Source: Thorsellia anophelis DSM 18579 (lineage in GTDB: Bacteria > Pseudomonadota > Gammaproteobacteria > Enterobacterales > Thorselliaceae). Taken from it: a DNA stretch of 64,000 bases. A model generated the notes under the pieces. The model was not told the DNA's origin. It did no database searches and saw nothing but the letters and a program-made list of their open reading frames with translations. Made by a program: the position numbers and the translations under genes. The stretch covers positions 124,001-188,000 of the forward strand of contig NZ_FOHV01000005.1 of the NCBI RefSeq assembly GCF_900111395.1, given 5' to 3'. The number at the start of each line of letters is the position of its first letter. Positions within the stretch are counted from its first letter, which is position 1. Positions 18,261 through 27,793 of the stretch are shown one piece after another.

Positions 18261-19217
18261 ATGAATCAGTTAGATCAATTAAAACAATTTTCAACTGTAG
18301 TAGTTGATAGTGGTGATTTAGAAGAAATCAAACAATATCAAGCAACTGACGCTACAACAAATCCTTCAATTATTTTAAATACATTAAAAAATGAAAAATA
18401 TACTCATTTTTTAGACTCTTCTATTGAGTATGCCAAAACCCATGTCAAAACTTTAGAACAGCAAATCAAGTTAGCTAGTTTAAAAGTTGCTGTAGATATT
18501 GGTAAAGAATTGCTCACTATCGTGCCTGGTTTTGTTTCGACTGAAGTTGATGCAAGAGCATCATTTGATATTGAACAAAGTATTAGAATTGCAGAGCAAA
18601 TAATTGAGCTGTATGATAAAGAAAATGTTGATACATCCAGAGTATTAATCAAACTTGCGGCAACTTGGCAAGGTATCAAAGCAGCTGGAATCTTAGAACA
18701 AAAAGGGATTAAAACTAATTTAACACTGATTTTCTCTAAAGCTCAAGCTATTGCAGCAGCTGACTCTGGTGCATTCCTAATATCACCATTTGTCGGTCGA
18801 ATCACTGATTGGTATACAAAAAATAATTTATTAGAGTCTGGAAGAGATCCTGGTGTTGAGTCAGTAAAAGAAATCTATACTTTATTTAAGTCTCAAAACA
18901 TCCCAACTATCGTAATGGGAGCGAGTTTTAGAAATACGGCTCAAATTTTATCTTTATCAGGATGTGATAGACTTACCATCTCCCCTGCTTTACTTGAAAA
19001 GCTCAAGCAGAGTCATCACCCAATTGTTCAGATATTGAATTCAAATTTTATCAATAAAACTAAACGCAATTCTAAAATGATAGAAAGTGATTTTTATTGG
19101 GAACATAATAGCAGCGAAATGGCAGTGGCGAAATTATCAGAAGGTATAAGAGGATTTGCTAAAGATCAAATTACCATGGAGTCTTTACTGCTTTCTAAGC
19201 TAAATCAGTCTAATTAA
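18261..19217 (+). CDS. tal: Transaldolase
   Basis: 318 residues, E. coli TalB length. DATTNPS, VSTEVDARASFD, Schiff-base Lys131 in LIKLAATWQG, GIKTNLTLIFS and SPFVGRITDW are all present. It moves a dihydroxyacetone unit between pentose phosphate intermediates; here it would consume erythrose-4-phosphate made by the neighbouring isomerase. Two adjacent ATGs (18258, 18261) exist; a GGGG site favours the second by spacing. Probably co-transcribed with the isomerase 73 bases upstream. Confidence 0.9.
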   Translation: MNQLDQLKQFSTVVVDSGDLEEIKQYQATDATTNPSIILNTLKNEKYTHFLDSSIEYAKTHVKTLEQQIKLASLKVAVDIGKELLTIVPGFVSTEVDARASFDIEQSIRIAEQIIELYDKENVDTSRVLIKLAATWQGIKAAGILEQKGIKTNLTLIFSKAQAIAAADSGAFLISPFVGRITDWYTKNNLLESGRDPGVESVKEIYTLFKSQNIPTIVMGASFRNTAQILSLSGCDRLTISPALLEKLKQSHHPIVQILNSNFINKTKRNSKMIESDFYWEHNSSEMAVAKLSEGIRGFAKDQITMESLLLSKLNQSN

Positions 19218-19224
19218 GCTATGT

Positions 19225-19278
19225 TTAAACTACCCCTAGAATGCTCAGTTGTGATTGCATCAATTAGGGGTAATTTAA
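19225..19278. terminator. Stem-loop between convergent tal and PTS IIA genes
   Basis: Arms 19225-19238 and 19265-19278 pair as 8 bp plus 5 bp around one mismatch, with a 26-base loop and AT-rich feet on both sides. Position between converging genes supports a shared terminator. Confidence 0.55.
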
Positions 19279-19327
19279 TCAGCTAAGATAAACACATACC
19301 AACTAAAACCGATTTATCTTAATGAAT

Positions 19328-19672
19328 TTATGAAAGTTTAATGCCATTAGTATTCAGCACACGATAAAGATTAATCATCTCTTGAGCCATTTCTTTTGCA
19401 AGCATTGAGGTCATAATATGGTCTTGTGCGTGAACCAAAATAAGGTTAACAGGTACTTTACCTTCCCCCATATCTAATCCAATTAATTGTGTTTGAACAC
19501 TATGAGCTCTTATTTCAGCTTCACGAGCAGATTTAATACACTCATCAGCTTTATCAAAATCTCCAGCTCTAGCAGCTGCAAGTGCTTCCATTGCATAACT
19601 ACGCGCTTCCCCAGAGTTAATGATTAATTCCATTACTGTTTGTTCCATATTAGATAAATCGATATCAGACAT
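19328..19672 (-). CDS. PTS lactose/cellobiose-type IIA component
   Basis: 114 residues, a helical IIA of the lactose/cellobiose family. The VHAQDHIMTSM motif holds His81, the expected phosphorylated residue, with Asp84. It accepts phosphate from HPr and passes it to the IIB encoded at 26523-26840. AGGAGA precedes ATG. It is separated from its IIB and IIC by the two glycosidase genes and the regulator, all on the same strand, so it may be the last gene of one long transcript or have its own promoter in the 388-base gap upstream. Confidence 0.9.
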   Translation of the reverse strand: MSDIDLSNMEQTVMELIINSGEARSYAMEALAAARAGDFDKADECIKSAREAEIRAHSVQTQLIGLDMGEGKVPVNLILVHAQDHIMTSMLAKEMAQEMINLYRVLNTNGIKLS

Positions 19673-20060
19673 TTCATTCTCCTATATAATTAAAAGTGAT
19701 AATAAAAAATATTTCAAGGCCGAAATAATTGCTTTTAATAATGTGATGCACGAATGGACCCATGCTCTTTATTACGGTCTATTGTTAAACAAAATAGAGA
19801 TAGATTCACCACTTCTTAAATACTTAGTTGGTGTAAACTCCTCACTATTTTACCTATTGAGTTTTGCAATATATGTTTCTTTACCTCAGTTCCACTTGGA
19901 AAGTGTCAACACCGAGCTGTAGAAATTAATTATTCCATTAAAATAGCATATTTTAGAATAAAAAATTAAACATTTTTAGCATTTTGTGCAATAACTCACT
20001 AAAAAACTCAAATCGTTGGACAAACTATTGTGACATAAACTCAAAGAAGTTCACCCACTA
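19673..20060. other. Intergenic region with unexplained short reading frame
   Basis: 388 bases. A plus-strand frame ending at 19922 could start at ATG 19743 and would give about 59 residues (MHEWTHALYYGLLL..., then a hydrophobic stretch SSLFYLLSFAIYVSL). No Shine-Dalgarno was seen and I do not recognise it; it may be chance, a small membrane protein, or a gene remnant. The rest is AT-rich and may hold a promoter for the IIA gene. Confidence 0.3.
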
Positions 20061-21008
20061 CTAATTAAACAGTGATAAAACTAATTTTAAAGGAATTTGT
20101 TTACAATGCGTCACCATTTGCTCTTCATAATTACGCCATTGTAAATCTGACAGATACCGCTTACGAAATTCAGATGGTGGCATTTTACAATATCGATTAA
20201 ATGCTGCAATCATCTGTTTATGTTCACTAAAACCCGCCATCAAACTCACATCCGTAATCGCAATGCTCGTATTTTTAAGCAACATTTTTGCTTTATTAAC
20301 GCGGCACATGGTCACAAACTCAACCACACCATATCCGCTTATCTTTTTAAACAGCCTTGAGAAATGATGATAACTGACACCTGCTTGATTAGCGAGTTCA
20401 CTGACTGAAATGGAGTCTTCAAAATGCAGATTAATATATTCAATCGCAGATTTAATTAACTGCTCATCTTTTTGAGTGAAGACATCTACAGGTGTGTCAC
20501 TCTCAATTAATGGATGTTTTGTAATAAGCGACAATAAATGATATACATTTGTTAAGTGTACAAATGGGTTACTCGGATTCACTAACTCAGATAACAGCTT
20601 GAAAAGAGACAATTGAATCTCTAAATTAAAATTATCATCACGCTTAATCGTTGCACTTTGTAGTGCTTTAATTTCTATTTGTTTAAACAGTTCTGGTGAA
20701 AATTGACATGTCACTAATGTACTTTCAGCATATTTAGCTTCCAAGGCATGAGTTTCATCACCTTTGATAAATAGGAACTCGCCTTTTTTTAAAAGCCCCT
20801 CTTGTGAGGCTAATACAAATTCAAATTCACCTGATAGCACATAAATCAATTCAGGTGCAGGATGCCAATGAGGCTCACAATAAGGCACTTCTGCAGCAAA
20901 TACATTGACATGCTCGGAGCCAAACGTTATTAACTCTAAACCTGACTGAGCTTGGCTAGACAAATATGGTTTATTAGAATCATATCTAAACGAGGAGAAA
21001 CTAAGCAT
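20061..21008 (-). CDS. AraC-family regulator with N-terminal cupin, ChbR-like role
   Basis: 315 residues. The N-terminal half is a cupin sensor (EPHWHPAPELIYVLSGEF, GDETHALE). The C-terminal 100 residues are a two-helix-turn-helix AraC domain (SVSELANQAGVSYHHFSRLFKK, then ITDVSLMAGFSEHKQMIAAF). The ATG overlaps the last 8 bases of the GH3 gene, with GGGGAAG inside that gene, so the two are translationally close. The E. coli chb operon also carries an AraC regulator beside PTS genes, which supports control of beta-glucoside uptake; direct homology to ChbR is not proven. Confidence 0.8.
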   Translation of the reverse strand: MLSFSSFRYDSNKPYLSSQAQSGLELITFGSEHVNVFAAEVPYCEPHWHPAPELIYVLSGEFEFVLASQEGLLKKGEFLFIKGDETHALEAKYAESTLVTCQFSPELFKQIEIKALQSATIKRDDNFNLEIQLSLFKLLSELVNPSNPFVHLTNVYHLLSLITKHPLIESDTPVDVFTQKDEQLIKSAIEYINLHFEDSISVSELANQAGVSYHHFSRLFKKISGYGVVEFVTMCRVNKAKMLLKNTSIAITDVSLMAGFSEHKQMIAAFNRYCKMPPSEFRKRYLSDLQWRNYEEQMVTHCKQIPLKLVLSLFN

Positions 21009-23451
21009 CCACTTCCCCTAAAGTATTACCAAGAGCGATTTTTAATTCATTAGGATCAATCCTAATTTGGAAAAATTCCGTCAATGTAATGTATAAACCA
21101 CAAAATAGATTTGGTGCAATGCTTTCAAATTTCTCTTTAATCCAGCTAGATGGTTTACCTGTGTGAGTTTCCACTAGTTTAACAACATTTTCAAACAACA
21201 TAGGTTGCTCCATCAATTTTACCAATGAACAATCAATTTCTAATGGAATAATATAAGGTTCGGCTTGCACGATAATTGACGCTTCTAATTGTATATCTCT
21301 AGAAGATGCGCCAATTAACACATGATATTCGCCTGAATCGATTACAAACTTATCTAATGACGTATGATAGTAGCTAAAATCTTCTAACGTCAATTGCAAT
21401 TGAATCGTTGTTGTTTCCTGGTTGGCTATAAAGCACTTTGCAAACGTTTTAAGACTTTTTCGTTCTCTTGGGTAATTTTCAAAACGGCTTACTGGCCAGG
21501 CTAAATACAGCTGTACTATTTCATGACCATCAAATGGTCCTAAATTTTTGACATCAAGTGAAACTTCAACCAAAAGATCATTATTACTTACGCTTGGACG
21601 CCATTCAATCAAACCTTTGCATTTGATCACAGATGTTGAAAGCCTTAAATTTGAATACATAAATTCACTATAGCTTAACCCAAATCCAAATGGAAAACAG
21701 GGTTGCATATCACGTTTATCGTAATAGCGATACCCAACAAATATCCCTTCGCTATAGTAATGTTCTCTTGCTTCACCTGGATAGTATAAAAAGCTCGGTG
21801 TTTCTTCTAGCCGATTAGGAACAGTGATAGTGAGTTTTCCACAAGGATTGCATACACCTAATAAGATTTTAGCTAACGCCCCACCAACACCCTGACCACC
21901 AAAAAAAGTTTCGACTACACCTGAAACCTTATCAAGCCAAGGCATCACCACGGCATCTGAATTCGCCATGATCACAACACAATTTTTTTGAACATTTGAG
22001 ATATGCTCAATTAATTTTTGATGAGTGGGTAATAAATCCAAATCCGATCTATCCCCATCTTCCCCATCTTCTCCTATTGCAGTATTCACAAAAATAAGTG
22101 CAATGTCAGCTGCTGCCGCAATCTCTATGGCTTGTGGGATGGCATTTTCATCTTCTACATAATCAAGGGGCGCGCCTATTGCGTAACGAATTTCAAAAAG
22201 ATCTGCACCTAAATCCATTAATTCATCAAGTGGCCTATCTACATAGTAAGGTGTGGTCGTTGCCGATCCTGAACCTTGTATCACAGGTTCATGTGCCCAT
22301 TTACCGATCACCGCGATCTTGGTATATTTTTCTGGAGTGATTGGTAGGATTTGCTTATCATTTTTAAGCAAAACAATTGACGCAGCTGCAATATCAATTG
22401 CTAATTGGTGATGTTTAAAAAAATCAATTTTATCTGGATAATTATCTGTAGGTTGTTGACCTAATTTACCTGCTTTTTCAAGCAATAAAAGCATTCGCCT
22501 GCAAGCTTGATTGAGTTCATACTCGTGAAACTCCCCTCGTGCAAATGCCTCTATGAGTTGTTGTTTATTTTGCTTAATTTCTGGCATGTCCAAATCATTA
22601 CCTGCTCGCAGTGCAGCTACTCGATTTTTAATGCCATACCAATCAGAGATAACTAGGCCATCAAATCCAAATTGGCTTCTTAATACATTCGTTAACAACC
22701 ACTTACTTTCATTGACTTGCTCACCATTTAGCCGATTATATGAGGACATGACAGCCCAAGGTTTAGCTCTTTGAATCGTGCGCTTAAAAGCCAATAAATA
22801 AATCTCATACAATGCTCTTAAATTAACAACTGAATTCATTTCTGTACGGCGATATTCGGAGTTATTGCACGCAAAATGTTTCAAACAAGCACCGACGCCC
22901 TCTTTCTGAATACCTTCAATCATTGCAATTGCCATTTCACTACTAACAATTGGATCTTCTGAATAATATTCATATCCCCTACCAGCAAGAGGCGTGCGTC
23001 TAATATTAATTCCAGGGCCAAGCAGCAAGTCAACTTTTAAGGCTTTACACTCTTTTCCAAGAGCAAGGCCCATTTGATGAATTAACGCCCTATCCCAACT
23101 ACACGCCAGTGCTGAGCCATTAGGAAAGCAGGTAGCAGGCTTTGTCCGCCCAAATAATCCTTCGCTTCCCCCAGCTAATACTTCACCAGGCAAAGATGGT
23201 TCTGCACTGAGTAAATTCATATCATGGGCAGATTGATTGATGACTTCAATAAAGTCGTCAAAAGCCCAATTATGACCTTGTTCAATTTGCTCTGTGCTAT
23301 AACGAACACCATACGTACCGTCAGTCATGACGATACTATTAATCCCATGTTGTTCTATACAAGCTGTGCGCCAAAGGCCGTTTCCCGAAATCAACTCGAT
23401 TTTTTGTTCTAAAGTTAATGCTGCTAAGATTGAGTTTATGTGTGTTGTCAT
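21001..23451 (-). CDS. Glycoside hydrolase family 3 beta-glucosidase, cytoplasmic
   Basis: 816 residues without a signal peptide. GH3 N-terminal barrel (SIVMTDGTYGVRY, LGPGINIRRTPLAGRGYEYYSEDP, ACLKHFACNNSE) and the nucleophile Asp in GFDGLVISDW. The second domain has VVLLKND and GQGVGGALAKILLG, followed by an FnIII-like domain (YLAWPVSRF, DSGEYHVLIG). A tail of about 90 residues follows the FnIII region and has no recognised function. It probably cleaves imported beta-glucosides in the cytoplasm. Start has an AGGA site. Same strand and operon as the GH1 enzyme and PTS. Confidence 0.85.
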   Translation of the reverse strand: MTTHINSILAALTLEQKIELISGNGLWRTACIEQHGINSIVMTDGTYGVRYSTEQIEQGHNWAFDDFIEVINQSAHDMNLLSAEPSLPGEVLAGGSEGLFGRTKPATCFPNGSALACSWDRALIHQMGLALGKECKALKVDLLLGPGINIRRTPLAGRGYEYYSEDPIVSSEMAIAMIEGIQKEGVGACLKHFACNNSEYRRTEMNSVVNLRALYEIYLLAFKRTIQRAKPWAVMSSYNRLNGEQVNESKWLLTNVLRSQFGFDGLVISDWYGIKNRVAALRAGNDLDMPEIKQNKQQLIEAFARGEFHEYELNQACRRMLLLLEKAGKLGQQPTDNYPDKIDFFKHHQLAIDIAAASIVLLKNDKQILPITPEKYTKIAVIGKWAHEPVIQGSGSATTTPYYVDRPLDELMDLGADLFEIRYAIGAPLDYVEDENAIPQAIEIAAAADIALIFVNTAIGEDGEDGDRSDLDLLPTHQKLIEHISNVQKNCVVIMANSDAVVMPWLDKVSGVVETFFGGQGVGGALAKILLGVCNPCGKLTITVPNRLEETPSFLYYPGEAREHYYSEGIFVGYRYYDKRDMQPCFPFGFGLSYSEFMYSNLRLSTSVIKCKGLIEWRPSVSNNDLLVEVSLDVKNLGPFDGHEIVQLYLAWPVSRFENYPRERKSLKTFAKCFIANQETTTIQLQLTLEDFSYYHTSLDKFVIDSGEYHVLIGASSRDIQLEASIIVQAEPYIIPLEIDCSLVKLMEQPMLFENVVKLVETHTGKPSSWIKEKFESIAPNLFCGLYITLTEFFQIRIDPNELKIALGNTLGEVDA

Positions 23452-23506
23452 ACTGTATCCTAAATCAAACTGAGCTCATACATTAACTTTAGCAATGCGT
23501 TATTCA

Positions 23507-24925
23507 CTACTTTGTTGCTGATTGAATGAGGGATTGATACCAATAAAAAGATTTTTTCTTATACCGTGCTAAATCTAATAATTCCTTATCAGTTCTATTG
23601 ACGTAAACGAAACCATAACGCTTATTAAACCCACTTGAGGTACTCAGTAAATCCATAAATGACCAAGGGCAATATCCAACAACGTCAACTCCATCATTTA
23701 CCGATTGCGTCAATGCATCAAGATGTTCAGATAAATATTCAATGCGATAACTGTCATCGACAGTGTTGTTTTCATCTAAGCTTTCTTGGCCGCCAATACC
23801 ATTCTCAGTTATGATAATCGGAACTGGGTATCTTGCATAGATATCATTTAATAATATACGAAGTCCTATCGGATCGATCTCCCATCCCCAAGGCGTTGTA
23901 TTTAAATTAGGGTTTTGTATGACTTGATAGCGACCAGGTGCAGTTTCAAAAATCGCTTGCTTTGCACCATTTTCATCAATCGCAACATCTTGAGCCACCT
24001 CAGTTTCAGGGCACGCTCTGACCATGGTACTTTGATAATAATTAATACCCAGTAAATTCGGTTTAGCTGATTTCATGAGTGCCAAATCTTCTTCTAAAAT
24101 ATCAAGGTTGTACCCTTGTTCCAGTATATACTTCCAGATATTGGCTTTATACTCACCTTTAAAATAGAGGTCCATAAAAAAATAGGTTTTAAAATCAGCA
24201 CAAACCTGCGTTGCTAGAACGTCTTCTGGTAAAGCTGAAGCCGCATAGTAAGGGGATAACCCAATTGCAGGCCCAATTTTATGTGATGGATACTGGGTTC
24301 GGCAATACTCAACAACTTTAGCATGTGCAACAGTCATATAATGATTCATTTGGTATTTTTGCTCTTCAATACTTCTGGTATCATTTTCATCAAATACCAA
24401 TAAATAGGGAAGTGCGAACATATTACTTTGTTCATTAATTGTAAACCAGTGGGTCACTGAATCGGAAAATTCATCTATCACTGTTTTAGAAAAATGAAAA
24501 AAATCATCAATCACCTGACGACTAGACCACCCTTGATACTTATCTTGTAACGCCTTTGGCAAATCAAAATGATAAAGTGTCACTAATGGCTCAATACCAT
24601 TTTTGACTAATTCATCAATGAGATTTCTATAAAAATCGAGTCCCTTTTGATTGATGATACCATCACCATTTGGGAAAATACGTGGCCAGGCGATTGAAAA
24701 GCGATACGCTTTTAGACCTAATTCTTTCATTAATGCGACATCTTCTTTATACCGATGGTAATGATCGGTTGTCACTGATGTATCTGCAAATTTAGGATTA
24801 ATATTCAAATCAACAATAGACAACCCTTTTCCATCTTCTAGCTTTGCTCCTTCGCACTGATATGCTGCTGTAGCCGCGCCCCACAAAAACTGTTTTGATA
24901 GTGGGGAAATAGATTGATATTGCAT
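23507..24925 (-). CDS. Glycoside hydrolase family 1, 6-phospho-beta-glucosidase
   Basis: 472 residues, GH1 length. LWGAATAAYQCEGA at the N-terminus, acid/base Glu in WFTINEQ, nucleophile Glu in IIITENGIGG. Near the C-terminus SSGFNKRYGFVYVNR carries the Ser-Lys-Tyr pattern that binds the 6-phosphate in this subfamily, so it should hydrolyse PTS-phosphorylated cellobiose or aryl beta-glucosides. GGAG precedes ATG. It lies downstream of the IIC gene and upstream of GH3. Confidence 0.88.
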   Translation of the reverse strand: MQYQSISPLSKQFLWGAATAAYQCEGAKLEDGKGLSIVDLNINPKFADTSVTTDHYHRYKEDVALMKELGLKAYRFSIAWPRIFPNGDGIINQKGLDFYRNLIDELVKNGIEPLVTLYHFDLPKALQDKYQGWSSRQVIDDFFHFSKTVIDEFSDSVTHWFTINEQSNMFALPYLLVFDENDTRSIEEQKYQMNHYMTVAHAKVVEYCRTQYPSHKIGPAIGLSPYYAASALPEDVLATQVCADFKTYFFMDLYFKGEYKANIWKYILEQGYNLDILEEDLALMKSAKPNLLGINYYQSTMVRACPETEVAQDVAIDENGAKQAIFETAPGRYQVIQNPNLNTTPWGWEIDPIGLRILLNDIYARYPVPIIITENGIGGQESLDENNTVDDSYRIEYLSEHLDALTQSVNDGVDVVGYCPWSFMDLLSTSSGFNKRYGFVYVNRTDKELLDLARYKKKSFYWYQSLIQSATK

Positions 24926-25037
24926 AGGACACTCCAGAAAAAATGTAGTAATTAAGCAAGGCCTATTTTTAACTCATATAAAAAATGTCCTGCATATATT
25001 GCGAGCACAAAATATCTCAATTAGAGTGCATAACGAT

Positions 25038-25076
25038 TTTCCTGTAAAACAAAACCAGTACGTGTCCTACAGGAAA
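25038..25076 (-). other. Stem-loop between PTS IIC and GH1 genes
   Basis: A 9-bp perfect inverted repeat (25038-25046 and 25068-25076) with a 21-base loop lies in the 229-base gap. There is no U tract, and it does not resemble a BglG/LicT antiterminator site. Possible partial terminator or stability element. Confidence 0.35.
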
Positions 25077-25154
25077 TTGTAGTTTGCATGACAAGAGATA
25101 AAAAATGAGACCTTTTAAGCATTCAAAATTAAAAATAATGATTAATAATACAAT

Positions 25155-26423
25155 TTAAGCATTTGTTAACGCAGTTTCTTCTGCTAGTTTCTCTTCAGCT
25201 ACTTTGGTTCTTTCAGCTACTTTAAAGAAAGGGTAATAGATACAAATCGCAATAATAATCTCAATCGCCTGCCAAATAACTGCCCTAAAATCTCCCCCTG
25301 TGACTAAAAATGCGCTAAATAAGGGCGGCGTAGTCCAAGGAATGGCAATAACAGGCCTACCAATAATATTAAAATGCATTAATAGGTAAGTTGCAGCAGA
25401 TAAAACAAGCGGCGTTAAAATATAAGGAATCATGACTACTGGATTGAACATAATAGGAAAGCCAAACACTAATGGTTCATTAATGGTGAAAGTACCAGCT
25501 GGTAGGCATACCTTAGATAAAGAGCGATAGGTTTTGCTTTTAGAACGTGTCATTAATAATACTAGTGCAAATGTTGCACCTGTTCCGCCAATCCATAAAC
25601 CAAAATGGAAAAAGCCATCCGCCGTAATATGAGGTATTGCAGCGCCAGTTTTAAATGCTAAGCTATTTTCAGCTAAAAATGCGAGCATGATAGGTGTATA
25701 AATACCATTTAATACACTGTCTCCATTTAGTCCACAGGTCCAAAGTAGCAATACAACAAAGCACATCAACAAAATACCAGGCAAGGTACTTAATCCGTCT
25801 ACTAGAGGTGAAAATATCACTCCAACGATTGCATTGACATCAAATCCAAAAAAAACGCGAATCGCCCAAGCAAGTAAAATCACAAACGTAGCAGGTAGCA
25901 AACTTAAGAAAGAGTCTGAAACATAAGAAGGCACTCCACCAGGCAATCTAATGACTAAATTCATTTTTTGAAATGCAGCCATGGTATAAGGTACCAGTAT
26001 AGCAATCATGATAGCGGTAAATATCCCTGTTACGCCAAAATTAGCAGTGCTTAATGCAAATCCGCCCCCATCGATAGGTTCTACTTGGATTGTTGTAAAC
26101 GTTATCATCGCAACAACTGCACTATTAAGTGGGTTTAAGCCTAAATTTCGCCCTAAATTATATGCAACAGATAGGACGACGATAATCGCTATCATCCCAA
26201 ACGTGAATTCATAGCCAACATCCAAATATCCCTTATAAGGCGTGATAATCTCTTCCCAAATTGGACTTGGGAAACTTCCTAGTATTAAAAATAAGCTACC
26301 AATTATCGTAAATGGGATGGTTACCATCATTCCATTACGAATAGCTTGCAAAATGACGTTTTCACTCATCACAGCTAATTTATCAGCGATATTTTCTTGT
26401 ATGAATTGAAAAACTTTAGACAT
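25155..26423 (-). CDS. PTS lactose/cellobiose-type IIC permease
   Basis: 422 residues with about ten membrane segments, inner membrane. Typical IIC text: MMVTIPFTIIGSLFLILGSFP near the start and GTFTINEPLVFGFPIMFNP with the conserved NEP motif in the C-terminal half. It transports and, with IIB and IIA, phosphorylates beta-glucosides such as cellobiose. AGGGGGG precedes ATG. It follows the IIB gene with a 99-base gap. Confidence 0.9.
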   Translation of the reverse strand: MSKVFQFIQENIADKLAVMSENVILQAIRNGMMVTIPFTIIGSLFLILGSFPSPIWEEIITPYKGYLDVGYEFTFGMIAIIVVLSVAYNLGRNLGLNPLNSAVVAMITFTTIQVEPIDGGGFALSTANFGVTGIFTAIMIAILVPYTMAAFQKMNLVIRLPGGVPSYVSDSFLSLLPATFVILLAWAIRVFFGFDVNAIVGVIFSPLVDGLSTLPGILLMCFVVLLLWTCGLNGDSVLNGIYTPIMLAFLAENSLAFKTGAAIPHITADGFFHFGLWIGGTGATFALVLLMTRSKSKTYRSLSKVCLPAGTFTINEPLVFGFPIMFNPVVMIPYILTPLVLSAATYLLMHFNIIGRPVIAIPWTTPPLFSAFLVTGGDFRAVIWQAIEIIIAICIYYPFFKVAERTKVAEEKLAEETALTNA

Positions 26424-26522
26424 GCGCCCCCCTAATACCTAGTAATCTAGATATATTTTATGTTAACTATCTTTTTAATTACGCTATCCTCAATTAATCG
26501 AGGTATTTAGCGGTCATGAAGT

Positions 26523-26840
26523 TTATTTATTATCAGCATCAAGGCGCAATTGCTTTGCAAATGCTAAAATTTTAGCGCCGTTTTGCATGGCATAGTCCAT
26601 CGAATCAATAATTTCTACAGGGATATTGTCTTGTTGAGCTTCTTTTTCCATACCGGCTTTTTTATATCTGATGTGAGGTCCAATTAAAACAACATCATAG
26701 TTTTTATAGACATCACTAAATAATTGTGAAGATTTTGCTTCTATAACAAAATGCTGTTCTGATTCTGTTAATGCCTTACGCATACTTGCAGCGACCATAC
26801 TCGTTGACGCGCCTGCATCACAACATAATAATATTTTCAT
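26523..26840 (-). CDS. PTS lactose/cellobiose-type IIB component
   Basis: 105 residues starting at ATG 26840, which has TGGAG upstream and begins MKILLCCDAGAS exactly as other IIBs do; a longer frame to 26897 adds a peptide not found in the family. Cys7 in CDAGAS is the expected phosphocysteine. VVLIGPHIRYK and PVEIIDSMDY are family motifs. First gene of the beta-glucoside PTS operon. Confidence 0.9.
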   Translation of the reverse strand: MKILLCCDAGASTSMVAASMRKALTESEQHFVIEAKSSQLFSDVYKNYDVVLIGPHIRYKKAGMEKEAQQDNIPVEIIDSMDYAMQNGAKILAFAKQLRLDADNK

Positions 26841-26874
26841 TTCATACTCCAAAATATAGATTGATTGATTACTC

Positions 26875-26901
26875 GTGATTGGCCGTAAATTAGCCAATCA
26901 C
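26875..26901. promoter_or_regulatory. Inverted repeat upstream of PTS operon
   Basis: A 9-bp perfect inverted repeat (26875-26883, 26893-26901) lies 35-61 bases before the IIB start and 101 bases after the phosphatase stop. It could be an operator, a leader stem-loop, or the phosphatase terminator. Confidence 0.4.
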
Positions 26902-27001
26902 TCTGTTATTGATATTGGACTGAATCCCAAAAACTCTAAATTATTTGATTAATAATCCAAATTTGCTTTTATTACTGATTATTTCGTGAATCGATAAAAC
27001 A

Positions 27002-27793
27002 TTATTTAGCTAATAGTGCCTTACCTTTTTCTAAATAACTCAAGTCACCCGCTTTTTCTAACGTATATTGCCCATCTTTGTAATGAATGACTGTCACACT
27101 GCTATTACCAATATCTGCTCCAATAGCTTGTCCTGGAGTAAAAATATCTAAAATTGAACCAATTGCACCACCATGACTAACAATCATGACATTACCACCT
27201 CCTATAGATTCAGTAGCTTTAACAATGTCGTTGATTGACTGAGTGTAGCGTGTTTTAATTTGATCATATGTTTCAGCCCACTGTAGCTTGTCATTTCTAG
27301 CAATGGCATTAGCGATATCTTCATCACTCATTTTTGCAGTAAATTCTCCCCAATTACTCCAATCAGGTTTAAATTCCATACCAAGCTCTTCAAATAAAGG
27401 TTTCCACATCTCGACATCATCTCGCCCCTCATAGCCCCCATAATTCCATTCACGAAGGCGCTCATCATCATTCAAAACGAGGTTTCCTCGATCACCCTGT
27501 TCTAAAATAATTTTTGCAGTATGGCGCGCCCTGCCTAAATCACTTGTATATGCAGCAACAAAAGGAGTCTCTGCTAATCCTAATGCAGCAGCTTTTGCAC
27601 CCTCTACCCCTACAGCGGTAAGTGGCGAGTCAGCCCATCCTTGTACTTGGCTTGTGGTATTAAACATCGTTTTACCATGTCGAATCAGATATAAATGCAC
27701 ACCATCTTTATCAGTCTCCTGTGCGAATCCTGCTGTTGATGTTAAGGTCATAACTAAAGCGGTTGTTACGGCTAATATTTGTTTAATCATCAT
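27002..27793 (-). CDS. Secreted histidine phosphatase (phosphoglycerate mutase fold)
   Basis: 263 residues. Signal peptide residues 1-24 (GFA cleavage), then the histidine phosphatase core: LYLIRHGKT (Arg38-His39-Gly40; His39 becomes phosphorylated), GWADSPLTAVG, SDLGRARHTA, LREWNYGGYEGR and the second catalytic His in VSHGGAIG. Periplasmic phosphomonoesterase activity is expected; the substrate is unknown. AGGAG before two adjacent ATGs. A CRP-like site lies 185 bases upstream. It precedes the PTS operon on the same strand. Confidence 0.85.
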   Translation of the reverse strand: MMIKQILAVTTALVMTLTSTAGFAQETDKDGVHLYLIRHGKTMFNTTSQVQGWADSPLTAVGVEGAKAAALGLAETPFVAAYTSDLGRARHTAKIILEQGDRGNLVLNDDERLREWNYGGYEGRDDVEMWKPLFEELGMEFKPDWSNWGEFTAKMSDEDIANAIARNDKLQWAETYDQIKTRYTQSINDIVKATESIGGGNVMIVSHGGAIGSILDIFTPGQAIGADIGNSSVTVIHYKDGQYTLEKAGDLSYLEKGKALLAK

